DNA from: Rhodospirillum rubrum ATCC 11170
GTDB lineage: Bacteria > Pseudomonadota > Alphaproteobacteria > Rhodospirillales > Rhodospirillaceae
Assembly: GCF_000013085.1 (NCBI RefSeq)
Contig: NC_007643.1
Span: forward strand, 1-64,000
Length of the DNA stretch: 64,000 nucleotides
Direction: 5' to 3'
Position numbers and translations under genes: made by a program. Positions 28,454-37,271 of this stretch are shown here, piece by piece (position 1 is the first letter of the stretch; each line of letters begins with the position of its first letter). Below the pieces are notes generated by a model. It made no database searches. It had not been told where the DNA came from and saw only the letters and a list, made by a program, of their open reading frames with translations.

Positions 28454-29599
28454 ATGACGCGAAGGCGGTGCGGTGTCTGGTCCATGCTTGGCGGTGCGGC
28501 CCTGGTTTTATCGACGATCGGTCCGGCCGGCGCCCTGCCGCCCGCGCCAGCCGCCGCCGGGGCCGGTCTGGGGCCGTCTTTGGCGCTCACCCCCGTGTTC
28601 ATGGTTGGCGAGGAGGGCGTGCTCACCCTGGCGCCGACGCTTGAGATCGTCACTCCGGCGGTGGTCAATATCGCGGTGAAGGCCACGGTGGCGGCGCGGC
28701 CCAATCCCTTGCTGTCCGATCCGCTGTTTCGCCAGTTCTTCGGCGTGCCGCCCGGGGCCGAAGGCCCGCGCGAGCGCACGGTGGTATCGGCCGGGTCGGG
28801 GGTGATCGTCGATGCGGTGCGCGGCACCATCTTGACCAACCACCATGTCGTCGACGGCGCCGAGGATATCACCGTCACCCTCAAGGATCGCCGGGTGCTC
28901 AAGGCGACGCTGCTGGGCAGCGATCCCGGCACCGACATCGCCGTGCTCCGCGTCAAGGCCGATCGTCTGACCGCCTTGCATCTGGCCGATTCGGATCGGG
29001 CCCAGGTTGGCGATCTGACCATCGCCATCGGCAATCCCTTCGGTCTGGGCCAAACGGTGACCACCGGGGTGATCAGCGCCAAGGGGCGCAGCGGCGTTAT
29101 CCCCGACGGCTACGAGGATTTCCTGCAGACCGACGCGTCGATCAACCCGGGCAATTCCGGGGGCGCCCTGGTCAATTCCCGGGGCGATCTGGTTGGCATC
29201 AATACCGCGATCTTGTCGTCGGGCGGCGGCAGCGTCGGCATCGGCTTTGCCATTCCCAGCAATATCGCCCGCGCGGTGATGGAACAGATCCTCAAGGACG
29301 GAACGGTTCGGCGCGGTCATCTTGGCGTGTCGATCCAGACCGTCAGTCCGGCCGTGGCCGAAAGCCTGGGCCTGCCCCGGGCGGCCGGGGTTATCATCGC
29401 CGCGGTCGAGCGGGGATCGACCGCCGAAAAAGTCGGGCTGCGCACCGGCGATGTGATCTTGGCGGTCGACGGCAGGCCTTCGGAAACCGCCGAGGTGCTG
29501 CGCCGCCAGATTGGCCTTGCCCAGATCGGCGACCGGGTGAGGCTGACGGTGATGCGCGAGGGCAAATCCTTCGATCTTCAGGCCCGCATCGGCTCATGA
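28454..29599 (+). CDS. DegP/DegQ-like periplasmic serine protease (HtrA family)
   Basis: A periplasmic quality-control protease that degrades misfolded envelope proteins. The 381-residue precursor has a signal peptide (residues 1-27, ending PAGA-L) and the S1C trypsin-like domain with the triad His131 (LTNHHVVDG), Asp161 (GTDIAVLRV) and Ser235 (NPGNSGGAL), then one PDZ domain (about residues 285-375, LGVSIQTVSPAVAESLGL). With a single PDZ it is closer to DegS-like or short HtrA proteins than to two-PDZ DegP. A GGAGG ribosome-binding site precedes the ATG. It has no visible sigma-E promoter and no paired regulator gene. Confidence 0.93.
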   Translation: MTRRRCGVWSMLGGAALVLSTIGPAGALPPAPAAAGAGLGPSLALTPVFMVGEEGVLTLAPTLEIVTPAVVNIAVKATVAARPNPLLSDPLFRQFFGVPPGAEGPRERTVVSAGSGVIVDAVRGTILTNHHVVDGAEDITVTLKDRRVLKATLLGSDPGTDIAVLRVKADRLTALHLADSDRAQVGDLTIAIGNPFGLGQTVTTGVISAKGRSGVIPDGYEDFLQTDASINPGNSGGALVNSRGDLVGINTAILSSGGGSVGIGFAIPSNIARAVMEQILKDGTVRRGHLGVSIQTVSPAVAESLGLPRAAGVIIAAVERGSTAEKVGLRTGDVILAVDGRPSETAEVLRRQIGLAQIGDRVRLTVMREGKSFDLQARIGS

Positions 29600-29721
29600 C
29601 GCCACCAGCCCTTGGCGGAGGGGCCGGGGATGCTTAAGATAGGGCCTCCGAAGGGGGAGCGGCCGGGGTTTGCCCAGCCCTTTTCCTTTGGTTTGGCCAT
29701 TCCCTCCGTCGGATTCGTGGC

Positions 29722-30261
29722 ATGACCCCCTCCTCCAGGCAGGAAGACCGCCGTTCGGGCGAACTTGCGGAATTCCTTACCATTCTGGAACATCGCATCC
29801 TGGCCCTGTCGCGCAGCGCGACGGTTCTCGATCGCCAGGGCGATCATCCGCCGCGCTTCGCCGATTACGCCCGCACCCGCATGCTGACCACCGAATGTTT
29901 GGCCTTTTCCATCGTCATCGAACGCCGCGTTGAAATGCTGCCCGACCCCCAGCGGCGGAGCGAGGCCAAGGACCGCTTCGATAGTCTGACCGTGCTGATC
30001 TGGTCGACGCTGATGGACTGCTCGCTTAAATTCCTGCGCTCCATCGCCGAGGAGGAACATCTGCCCCTTGGCTCGCGCGAGGTTTTCCTGCACGAGATCA
30101 AGACCCTCTATGATGCCCACAAGATCCTGACCAGCGAGCGCTATCGCGGAAAGGTCGAGGAGGAAACCCTGCACCAGCAAAAAGCCGCCGAGCGGATCTT
30201 GAACGAGATTATCGAGCGCGCCCCGCGCCTGCTTGATCTGTCCAGTTCCCCGGCAAGCTGA
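29722..30261 (+). CDS. Unknown helical protein (179 residues)
   Basis: A soluble, mostly helical, charged protein with no signal peptide or membrane segment (for example LAEFLTILEHRILALSRSAT and LHEIKTLYDAHKILTSE). It has a single cysteine-containing helix region (TTECLAFSIVIE, MDCSLKFLRSI). The gene lies 14 bases before the next unknown gene, suggesting a two-gene unit with 30276-31619. I recognise no family and assign no function. Confidence 0.7.
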   Translation: MTPSSRQEDRRSGELAEFLTILEHRILALSRSATVLDRQGDHPPRFADYARTRMLTTECLAFSIVIERRVEMLPDPQRRSEAKDRFDSLTVLIWSTLMDCSLKFLRSIAEEEHLPLGSREVFLHEIKTLYDAHKILTSERYRGKVEEETLHQQKAAERILNEIIERAPRLLDLSSSPAS

Positions 30262-30275
30262 AGGGAGCCTTATTC

Positions 30276-31619
30276 ATGGCCCGCGCCTCGACCAAATCCG
30301 CTCCCGCTTCCGCCGCCCCCCCCGCGTCCGCCTCGCGTCCGGCACCGGTCAAGGTGAAGGGCAGGGTGCAGGAAGGCTATGTGCTGATGCGCGCCCTGCT
30401 TGAACGCGCCGGCCATGCCGAACTGGCCACCCGGCTCGGCCAATGGCAGACCGTCGATCAGGTGCTGGCCGCCGCCCCGGAACTGGTGCCGACCCTGCTT
30501 GGCATGGCCTGGGAATTGCGCAATCGCGAGGGATTTTCCGATCTGTTCGCCGCTCCGGACGGCGGAGTGGTGGACAATCGCGCCGATCCGATCGCGCCCT
30601 GTGGGCGCAGCTTCGATCAGATCGTCCAATCCCATCTTTATGCCACCGCCCGGGTCGTCTTCACCCGCAATCAAGGCGCCTGGGCCGTCGCCGAGGCCAA
30701 GCGCGCCCAGGCGCGCTGGCGCAAGGAACAGGAGGAGGCCCCCAAGGGGCTGTTCTCGCGCTTGTTCGGGCGCAAGCGCGAACCGGTGTTCAATCCCCAG
30801 GATTTCCTGACGCGCTGCCCCAGCCATGGGCTTTACGAGGCCTTGAAGCCCCACCTCAGCCGGCTTGATCAATTCGCCCTGATCCCGGCCTATGCCCAGT
30901 TGCGCCGCACCCAGGCCGAGGTTCTGGGCGATCTGATCGCCCGCTTCAATCAGCCCGACCAGATCTTGTTCCTGGCCGGACTGACCGAGGGCGATATCAG
31001 CGTTCTGCGCAATTGCGCGCGGATCTATGCCGAATTCAAGCTGAAGCTGCGCAAGCCCAAACGCGGCCGGGACGAGCCCGATCAGCGGTTGAGCGAGGAA
31101 GACGAGGCCCGGCTTCTTGAAGAGGAATCCCGGGTTTTCCGCGATCTGATGAGCAGCCATCACAAGGCCATCGATGAGCTGCGGATCATGGGGCCGAACG
31201 CCGAGAAGCTGATCCATCTGGTGGCGCCGGTTTTTGGCGACCGCATCTGGGCGATTTTCGACGACCCCGCCGGCCTGCGCAATGTCGTCAACACACCCGA
31301 GCATCTGTTGCCGGCGCTTGGCCCCTTCAGCCGCTATGTCACCCCCGAGTTGTCGGCGACCTTCCTGCAAATGAACGATCAGGAGATCATCAAGGATATC
31401 CTGCGCTTCGGTCGCGAGACCTTCAAAGAGGCCGAATACGCCTTCTATCTGTCCGATAGCTCGCGCCTGCCGGTGTGGAGTTCCCTGCCCCAGAAGTTCA
31501 ACAACAATTTCAAGTATCAGCGCGACGCCCTGAAAAGCGGGCTGGTGCGCAACGAGATGGATTTGCGCACCGTCGCCGGCGGCGTTTTCGAATCGCTCCG
31601 CCAGGGCAAGGTGCTGTAG
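30276..31619 (+). CDS. Unknown protein (447 residues)
   Basis: A predicted cytoplasmic protein with an Ala/Ser/Pro-rich N-terminal tail of about 25 residues and a helical, charged body. Notable stretches are a basic acidic-flanked region (FSRLFGRKREPVFNP, about residue 165), a central acidic helix (RLSEEDEARLLEEESRVFRDLM) that may form a coiled coil, and a C-terminal YAFYLSDSSRLPVWSSLPQKF. A ribosome-binding site (AAGGGAG) precedes the ATG. It follows the unknown gene at 29722 by 14 bases and precedes mtgA by 6 bases, so these genes are probably one transcript. I do not recognise the family. Confidence 0.75.
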   Translation: MARASTKSAPASAAPPASASRPAPVKVKGRVQEGYVLMRALLERAGHAELATRLGQWQTVDQVLAAAPELVPTLLGMAWELRNREGFSDLFAAPDGGVVDNRADPIAPCGRSFDQIVQSHLYATARVVFTRNQGAWAVAEAKRAQARWRKEQEEAPKGLFSRLFGRKREPVFNPQDFLTRCPSHGLYEALKPHLSRLDQFALIPAYAQLRRTQAEVLGDLIARFNQPDQILFLAGLTEGDISVLRNCARIYAEFKLKLRKPKRGRDEPDQRLSEEDEARLLEEESRVFRDLMSSHHKAIDELRIMGPNAEKLIHLVAPVFGDRIWAIFDDPAGLRNVVNTPEHLLPALGPFSRYVTPELSATFLQMNDQEIIKDILRFGRETFKEAEYAFYLSDSSRLPVWSSLPQKFNNNFKYQRDALKSGLVRNEMDLRTVAGGVFESLRQGKVL

Positions 31620-32333
<714 letters not shown>

Positions 32334-32587
32334 ACCCCCACGGGGGTCAGCGGAAAAACTCCCCGCCCGCCGGGCGTCGCCGCCGTCGGACCTTCGACTC
32401 CGCCCACCCCGATCTTGCCGATCCGCCGCCGCAGGACGGTCATCGCCGCGCGGCGCTTCGGGGCAAGGGGGATGGGGTGGCCTGGAGCATGGCGGTCCAC
32501 CGGACAAAGGAAATGATGTTCCTTTTTTGTTCTTAAGGCGGATGGGAGTCAAGAGCGGGCCCTCGCGGGCTTGGGATCAAGCGGCAC

Positions 32588-32731
32588 GTGAAGCGCACCG
32601 ACAAGAGCGCCGCGAACCGTGAAAAGCATGGGATCGACTTTGATGAGGCCCAAGTTCGCAGAACGCTTAGGCCGTGTGGACGACTTTCGCTCAGAAGAGA
32701 ATTCCCTGTTTCCGAGGTAAATCTGTTGTGA
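32588..32731 (+). pseudogene. Degraded BrnT-like toxin fragment
   Basis: A GTG-started frame of 47 codons contains DKSAANREKHGIDFDEAQ, which closely resembles the N-terminal signature of BrnT ribonuclease toxins (NxxKHGIDF). After this the frame no longer resembles BrnT and stops early. The other frames do not restore it, and no brnA antitoxin follows. It lies 255 bases after mtgA, at the left edge of a block with different composition. I read it as a remnant of a toxin-antitoxin locus. The identification rests on a short motif only. Confidence 0.5.
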
Positions 32732-32825
32732 TTCATAGGGCATCCTCCTCCTTAAGGGTCAGGATCGAGGATGCGTCATCACACTTCGGGACCAAACACC
32801 GAGCCGTCTTTATGACACGGTAAGA

Positions 32826-32912
32826 CTACGCAGGGGCTCCTCCCGCCGGGATCGGATCGAGAGCGGCAAGGAACGCCTCCCGCTCGTGATGGGTGCGGAC
32901 TTGGCGCCACGC
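32826..32912 (-). pseudogene. In-frame protein-like tail after the MBL hydrolase stop
   Basis: Directly after the TGA of the metallo-hydrolase gene the same frame runs for 28 more codons, including THHEREAFLAALDPIPAGG, which has protein-like composition, and then TAG. It may be the eroded 3' end of a neighbouring gene or a former extension of the hydrolase. It may equally be chance. Confidence 0.25.
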
Positions 32913-33752
32913 TCATTGCTCATAAGCGATGGCATAGTTCTCGCCCGTTCGCTCGATGTGTGCGAAGCCGAGTTCGCCAAGGTGCATACCGGCGATCAGC
33001 AGCCGCTCCGAACTAGCGAGATCCAGCAGCCTTGTTCGTGTCGCGGCGGCGAGATGCGTATCCTGATCGAACGCGATCGACACCTCGGGGCGCGGAACCT
33101 GAATCTGCGGGAAATGAACGATGTCGCCCCAGACCAGTAGGCTCTTGTCACCGCAATCGAGTCGATAGCCGGTGTGTCCGGCCGTATGTCCCGGCAGTGG
33201 CATCGCGGTGATGCCGGGCAGCACCTCGCCGCCCTCAAAAGGGCGCAGCCTATCGCGGTAGCCGTTGAACGCCTGACGCGCCACGAGGAAGTTGCCACGG
33301 GCGCGCTCGGGCGCGCGGCTCAGATTGCCGTCATCCTGCCAGAACGCGACTTCCCGATGGCGGACGACAAGCTCGGCGTTGGGGAAGACGGCTTCTCCTG
33401 AAGCGTCCATCAGCCCCCCGACATGATCGGGATGGGCATGCGTCACCAAGATCGTGTCAATCGCGGCAGGCTGGATGCCAGCGAGCAGCAGATTGGTTTT
33501 TAATCGACCGCCCCCCGGCTTGACCCCTCCTGCTCCCGCGTCGATCAGGACCGTGCGACCGCCGCCGCGCACGAGGTAGGCGTTGATAGGAATCGAGGTA
33601 TGATCCTTTATCCCGGCATTTTCCTGCATACGGGAGGCGTCGGCCGGGGCGATATTGGCGAGGAAATCGAAACTGGCGTGGAGAGAGCCGTCGCTGACTG
33701 CGGTGATTGTTAAATCACCGACGTTTTGGGTGGGAAATCTAAGGCTAGACAT
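32913..33752 (-). CDS. MBL-fold metallo-hydrolase
   Basis: A 279-residue metallo-beta-lactamase-fold enzyme with the two-metal motif VTHAHPDHVGGLMD, further ligands in PLPGHTAGHTGY and VWGDIVHF, and a terminal GMHLGELGFAHIER. Relatives include lactonases and other small-molecule hydrolases. The substrate is not deducible. The start ATG 33752 has TGGAG 8-9 bases upstream and the conserved LRFPTQNVGDL... region follows. No signal peptide is evident. It is the last gene of a three-gene minus operon with a tautomerase and an unknown protein, opposite a LysR regulator, so it is probably inducible. Confidence 0.85.
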   Translation of the reverse strand: MSSLRFPTQNVGDLTITAVSDGSLHASFDFLANIAPADASRMQENAGIKDHTSIPINAYLVRGGGRTVLIDAGAGGVKPGGGRLKTNLLLAGIQPAAIDTILVTHAHPDHVGGLMDASGEAVFPNAELVVRHREVAFWQDDGNLSRAPERARGNFLVARQAFNGYRDRLRPFEGGEVLPGITAMPLPGHTAGHTGYRLDCGDKSLLVWGDIVHFPQIQVPRPEVSIAFDQDTHLAAATRTRLLDLASSERLLIAGMHLGELGFAHIERTGENYAIAYEQ

Positions 33753-33772
33753 CGTTTTCTCCAGGTATCGGC

Positions 33773-34099
33773 TCAGTTTCGCGCGTGAATGCTCGACGCC
33801 GCATAGCCAAAGCAACGGATGCGCGCGGTCAGGCCGAGAGTGTCCTTTATGGCGTCGTCCAGCCCTTTCATGAACCGTTCCATGACCGGCGGCGTGCGAA
33901 AGGGTTCAAGGCGATAGTGGATTTCCGCGAAGACCGGGTGCCCCCGGCCGTGCCGAACAGCGACATAGAGGATATGCACATTCCCCAAGGCGGCCCGAAG
34001 AATGCCCGTGCAGAGTTCGGCGCAGTGCTCCGTGAGGTCTGCGAGCGCTTCGTCCGGCGGCATCTTGTCCGCCGGGATGTGGATCGTGATATTCGGCAT
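33773..34099 (-). CDS. Tautomerase-family protein
   Basis: A 108-residue protein beginning MPNITIHIPADKMP. After removal of Met the N-terminal Pro would be the catalytic base of the 4-oxalocrotonate tautomerase/MIF superfamily, and the beta-alpha-beta pattern and HPVFAEIHYRLEP segment fit. Single-domain members of this length catalyse keto-enol shifts or dehalogenations in degradation pathways. It lies 20 bases before the MBL gene and 6 bases after the 181-residue unknown gene, which suggests a small catabolic or detoxification unit under the divergent LysR regulator. Confidence 0.8.
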   Translation of the reverse strand: MPNITIHIPADKMPPDEALADLTEHCAELCTGILRAALGNVHILYVAVRHGRGHPVFAEIHYRLEPFRTPPVMERFMKGLDDAIKDTLGLTARIRCFGYAASSIHARN

Positions 34100-34105
34100 T
34101 GGAGT

Positions 34106-34651
34106 CTACCGTGCCTTCTCGAAGGCGTCGTTATTGTCACGCGTTAATTGCGCCGTCATCGGCGCATAGACATGGACCCCTTCCGGGAGAGGCCCGATGT
34201 CAGGCGTCTTGCCGCGCTCTCCTTTGGCGAGCCAGCGATATTCCGGGACCTTCTCCATAGCGACCGCCTGCATCGCTTGTGGGGTGAGGCCCAGCCGGAT
34301 CAGAGGTTCGGGGCCTGTGGCGCTTAAGACCAGATAGTCGCCCTCACCAAGGGCCGGCGCGCGGTCGAGGCCGCCATAGAGGTTCCGATGCCAGTCGGTG
34401 ATGTGCCGCTGCCAGCGTGCGAAATTGCCGCCGCCCTTCTGGCGGTATTCATCGCCCGTCAGAATATCGAGGCCATCAATCGAATGAAGGGCGAGATAAA
34501 CGGGGCAGCCACCGCTCAACGCCTTGAAACGCTGTGAGGTATGGAAACCGCTTACCGAAATGAGGGCGGGCAGTTTCTCCAGGCTGTAAAAGTCGTTCCA
34601 GTCCGCCTCGCTGTCCGGATCGGCAAAACCGCATTCCACCGTATAGATCAT
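34106..34651 (-). CDS. Unknown protein in LysR-linked operon (181 residues)
   Basis: A soluble protein starting MIYTVECGFADPDSEADWNDFY, with EKLPALISVSGFHTSQRFKAL resembling the ferredoxin-like folds of EthD/Dabb-type or related small enzymes. The segments GGGNFARWQRHITDWHRN and PLPEGVHVYAPM follow. No metal or nucleotide motif is evident. ATG 34651 is chosen because the frame upstream runs into the divergent promoter region and a GGGGG lies close by. It is the first gene of the operon with the tautomerase and MBL hydrolase. I do not assign a function. Confidence 0.65.
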   Translation of the reverse strand: MIYTVECGFADPDSEADWNDFYSLEKLPALISVSGFHTSQRFKALSGGCPVYLALHSIDGLDILTGDEYRQKGGGNFARWQRHITDWHRNLYGGLDRAPALGEGDYLVLSATGPEPLIRLGLTPQAMQAVAMEKVPEYRWLAKGERGKTPDIGPLPEGVHVYAPMTAQLTRDNNDAFEKAR

Positions 34652-34723
34652 TACACCCCCTTCGACCGAAAGCGCGGAGCTTCGGGCCTTGTCTATCGTT
34701 GATATTTTCTCATGATAAACGGC

Positions 34724-34743
34724 CGATATTCGCCCATATATCG
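34724..34743. promoter_or_regulatory. Inverted repeat in the divergent LysR promoter region
   Basis: CGATAT and ATATCG are separated by 8 bases in the AT-richer 169-base interval between the LysR gene and the divergent operon. It is the clearest palindrome there and a good candidate for the regulator's binding site. LysR sites usually carry a T-N11-A core, which this one does not match exactly. Confidence 0.45.
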
Positions 34744-34820
34744 ACAACGGATCGCGCTTCAGTGATCTAATATCAAGGTGGTGGCGGATCGAATGCCGAG
34801 CCATCCCGTCAGGAACCCTC

Positions 34821-35720
34821 ATGCGCCGCAAGATTCCCAGCAATTCTGCACTCATGGCCTTCGAGGCGTCGGCGCGTCATGGGAGCTTTGCTCGCGCGGC
34901 TGACGAACTGGGCCTGACCGAAGGGGCGATCAGCCGCCAGATAGGCCGGCTGGAAGCTTTCCTCGGCGTCACGCTGTTCGCGCGGGTTGGTAATCGTGTC
35001 CGGCTTTTGCCAAATGGCGAGCGTTATGCGGCTCAGGTGCGCGAGTCACTCGACCGACTGGAGCGTGATAGTCGCTATCTGATGGGGCAACCCAGCGATG
35101 GCGCGAGCCTCGACATCGCCACCATCCCGACCTTCGCCGCCCGCTGGCTCATTCCCCGCTTGGCACGGTTCAGGCAAGAGCACCCGAACATCATCGTGCA
35201 TCTTGCCGAACGGATGGAGCCCTTTGTGCTTGCCGGAAGCGGTTTCGATGCCGCGATCCATTTCGAGCATCCTGCTTGGACGGGAATGGGAACGCACCGT
35301 CTGTTGCATGAGACCTTGGTTCCGGTTTGCCATCCGGCGCTTCTCGGGGGAGGGGAAGGAGCGGTATCCTTGGATGAATTGCCGCGCCTTCATCGACGTC
35401 AGAACCCGGATGCTTGGCAACGCTACGCCCAGGAAACCGGACTCGTTCTGACCAATCCTGCGATCGGTCCCCGTTATGATCTTCACATTATGCTGATCGA
35501 GGCCGCGCTCGCGGGACTTGGCGTCGCCCTGGTGCCGCGCCTCTATATCGAAACCGAGTTGGCGGAAGGCCGATTGATCGCGCCTTGGCCTGATGGTCAG
35601 TCGATCTCCAAGACCTTCTGCCTCATCCTGCCCGAGCCGATCGGATTGAGTGACGGTCCGCTACAGGTTTTTGCAAAGTGGCTTCTCAAGGAAGCGCGAT
35701 CTGCAAATCCAACGCCTTGA
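34821..35720 (+). CDS. LysR-family transcriptional regulator (GcvA-like)
   Basis: The 299-residue protein has the N-terminal winged helix-turn-helix (ALMAFEASARHGSFARAADELGLTEGAISRQIGRLEAFLG) and a C-terminal periplasmic-binding-like sensor domain with PTFAARWLIPRLARFR and EAALAGLGVALVPR. It is of the GcvA/LysR class that senses a small ligand. It is divergent from the MBL/tautomerase operon, the usual arrangement for LysR activators of adjacent catabolic genes. The composition of the intervening and flanking DNA is less GC-rich than the surroundings. Confidence 0.93.
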   Translation: MRRKIPSNSALMAFEASARHGSFARAADELGLTEGAISRQIGRLEAFLGVTLFARVGNRVRLLPNGERYAAQVRESLDRLERDSRYLMGQPSDGASLDIATIPTFAARWLIPRLARFRQEHPNIIVHLAERMEPFVLAGSGFDAAIHFEHPAWTGMGTHRLLHETLVPVCHPALLGGGEGAVSLDELPRLHRRQNPDAWQRYAQETGLVLTNPAIGPRYDLHIMLIEAALAGLGVALVPRLYIETELAEGRLIAPWPDGQSISKTFCLILPEPIGLSDGPLQVFAKWLLKEARSANPTP

Positions 35721-35763
35721 TGCCAGCCCGCTGCCTCTGGCCCGCGCTTCGGCCCTGACAAAC

Positions 35764-35788
35764 GGGGGGAACGAGCCCCCCTCTCTTT
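35764..35788 (+). terminator. Terminator after the LysR gene
   Basis: GGGGGG and CCCCCC are separated by 6 bases and followed by TCTCTTT. The stem lies in the short convergent gap and reaches the ccmI stop codon. It could serve the LysR transcript and, less clearly, the opposing ccm operon. Confidence 0.55.
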
Positions 35789-37271
35789 AGGCGGGGGGCA
35801 GGGCGTCCAGGCGTTTGCGCAGTTCGAGGGCCAGATCCGATTGGGGGTCGAGGGCGGCGATCAGCCGAGTCCATAGGCTGCGGGCGCGTTCCGAGTCGCC
35901 TTTTTCGGCCGCTTCCAGGCCCACGAAGAACAGGGCTTCGCGGTCCTCGGGGGCGCCGGCCAGGATATCGGCCATCAGGGTGAAGACCGCCGGCGGCGGC
36001 GGCGCCGGTTTGGCCGGCGAGGGCGCTTTGGTCTGGGCGCCGGCCAGCAGGGCGCGGGCCTGAAGGCGCTTGGCGTCAAGATCATCGGGGCGCAGGGCAA
36101 CGGCGCGGCCATAGGCCTCGGCGGCGGCGTCGGGCTGACCGAGGACGATCCGGCTGCGCCCAAGCATCATCCAGCCATCGGCGTCGTCGGGCTGGTCGGC
36201 CAAGCGGCTGGCCAGACCATCGACCATCACCTCGATGCGCTCGCGTTCGGCGGCGGGGACGGTCCCGGCGGTGGCGGCGGCGGCGGGGTTGGGCTTGGCG
36301 GGTGCGGGCTTGGGCGGGGCGCCGGTCCGGCCTTCGGTGGCCTGCTTGTCGTCGTTGAGCAGGGCCAAGGGATGGCGGGGGGGAATGCTTTGCGGCTCGA
36401 TCCCGGCCTCGGTGGCGACCTGGGCGATGTTCTCGGCGATCATCGCCATCCACGGCGCATCGGCCGGGCTGTCGGCCTGAAGATCGCGCCAGATCGCCAG
36501 GGCGCCCTGGGGGTCTTCCATCTGCAGCCGTTCGAGCCCCAGGAAGAAGCGGGCGCGGGCGTCGCCGGGGTCGATCCCCAGGATATGGACCAGCACCCCA
36601 TGGGCGTCATCGGCGATCTGGCCGTTGCGGGCCATCACCAGGAACTGGGCATAGGCGCTTTGCACGGCCAGCGAGTCGGGCGCGGCGCGGGCGGCCTCGG
36701 CCAGCAGCGGCGCGGCTTCGGCCAGGGCGCCGCTTTGGGCCAGCGCGCTGCCCAGCAGCAGCTTGGCCTCCAGATTATCGGGGTCAGAGGCCAGGGCGGC
36801 GCGCAGGCGGGCGATCTGATCGGCGCTCTGGGCGGTTTGGTCGCGCTGCTCCTCGTGGAGTTGGGCCAAGCGCTCGTTATGGGGAACATCGGGTCGGCCG
36901 GGGCTGCCGACGACAAGATAAAGCGCCAAAGCCGCCAGCGGAACCAGGGCGATCAGGCTAAGCACGGCCTTGCGGCCGTCCCCACCGGCGGACGGGGGCG
37001 GCGCCTGCGGCGTATCGGACGCGGCGGGCGGCGGCGGCGCGGCGGCCAGCATGCGGCGCTCGACCTCGACGCGGGCGGCCTCGGCCTGATCGGCGCCAAG
37101 CAGGCCGCGATCGACATCGCGCTCAAGCTCGCCAAGCTGATCGCGGTAGACGGCGAGATCGTACTCCCCCCGCGCCCGGGGCGGCGGGGCGCCGTCGCGG
37201 CGCAACAGCGGGCGGGCGAGCAGCAGGCAGGTGGCGACGGCCAGGGCGATGGCCAGGATCCAGAACATCAT
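35787..37271 (-). CDS. ccmI: Cytochrome c biogenesis protein CcmI
   Basis: CcmI (CycH) is a membrane-anchored TPR protein that holds apocytochrome c for the heme-ligation complex CcmFH. The 494-residue protein has two N-terminal membrane segments (FWILAIALAVATCLLLARPL and LSLIALVPLAALALYLVVG) around a cytoplasmic loop with an EYDLAVYRDQLGELERD leucine-zipper-like region, then periplasmic TPR repeats with Ala/Pro-rich linkers. It is the last gene of the ccm operon and overlaps ccmH by 4 bases. Confidence 0.92.
   Translation of the reverse strand: MMFWILAIALAVATCLLLARPLLRRDGAPPPRARGEYDLAVYRDQLGELERDVDRGLLGADQAEAARVEVERRMLAAAPPPPAASDTPQAPPPSAGGDGRKAVLSLIALVPLAALALYLVVGSPGRPDVPHNERLAQLHEEQRDQTAQSADQIARLRAALASDPDNLEAKLLLGSALAQSGALAEAAPLLAEAARAAPDSLAVQSAYAQFLVMARNGQIADDAHGVLVHILGIDPGDARARFFLGLERLQMEDPQGALAIWRDLQADSPADAPWMAMIAENIAQVATEAGIEPQSIPPRHPLALLNDDKQATEGRTGAPPKPAPAKPNPAAAATAGTVPAAERERIEVMVDGLASRLADQPDDADGWMMLGRSRIVLGQPDAAAEAYGRAVALRPDDLDAKRLQARALLAGAQTKAPSPAKPAPPPPAVFTLMADILAGAPEDREALFFVGLEAAEKGDSERARSLWTRLIAALDPQSDLALELRKRLDALPPA

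Noticed and set aside
32480-32536. Remnant of ribosomal protein L32 after mtgA
   Set aside because: The frame MAVHRTKEMMFLFCS resembles the L32 start only in its first residues. It is too short to call.
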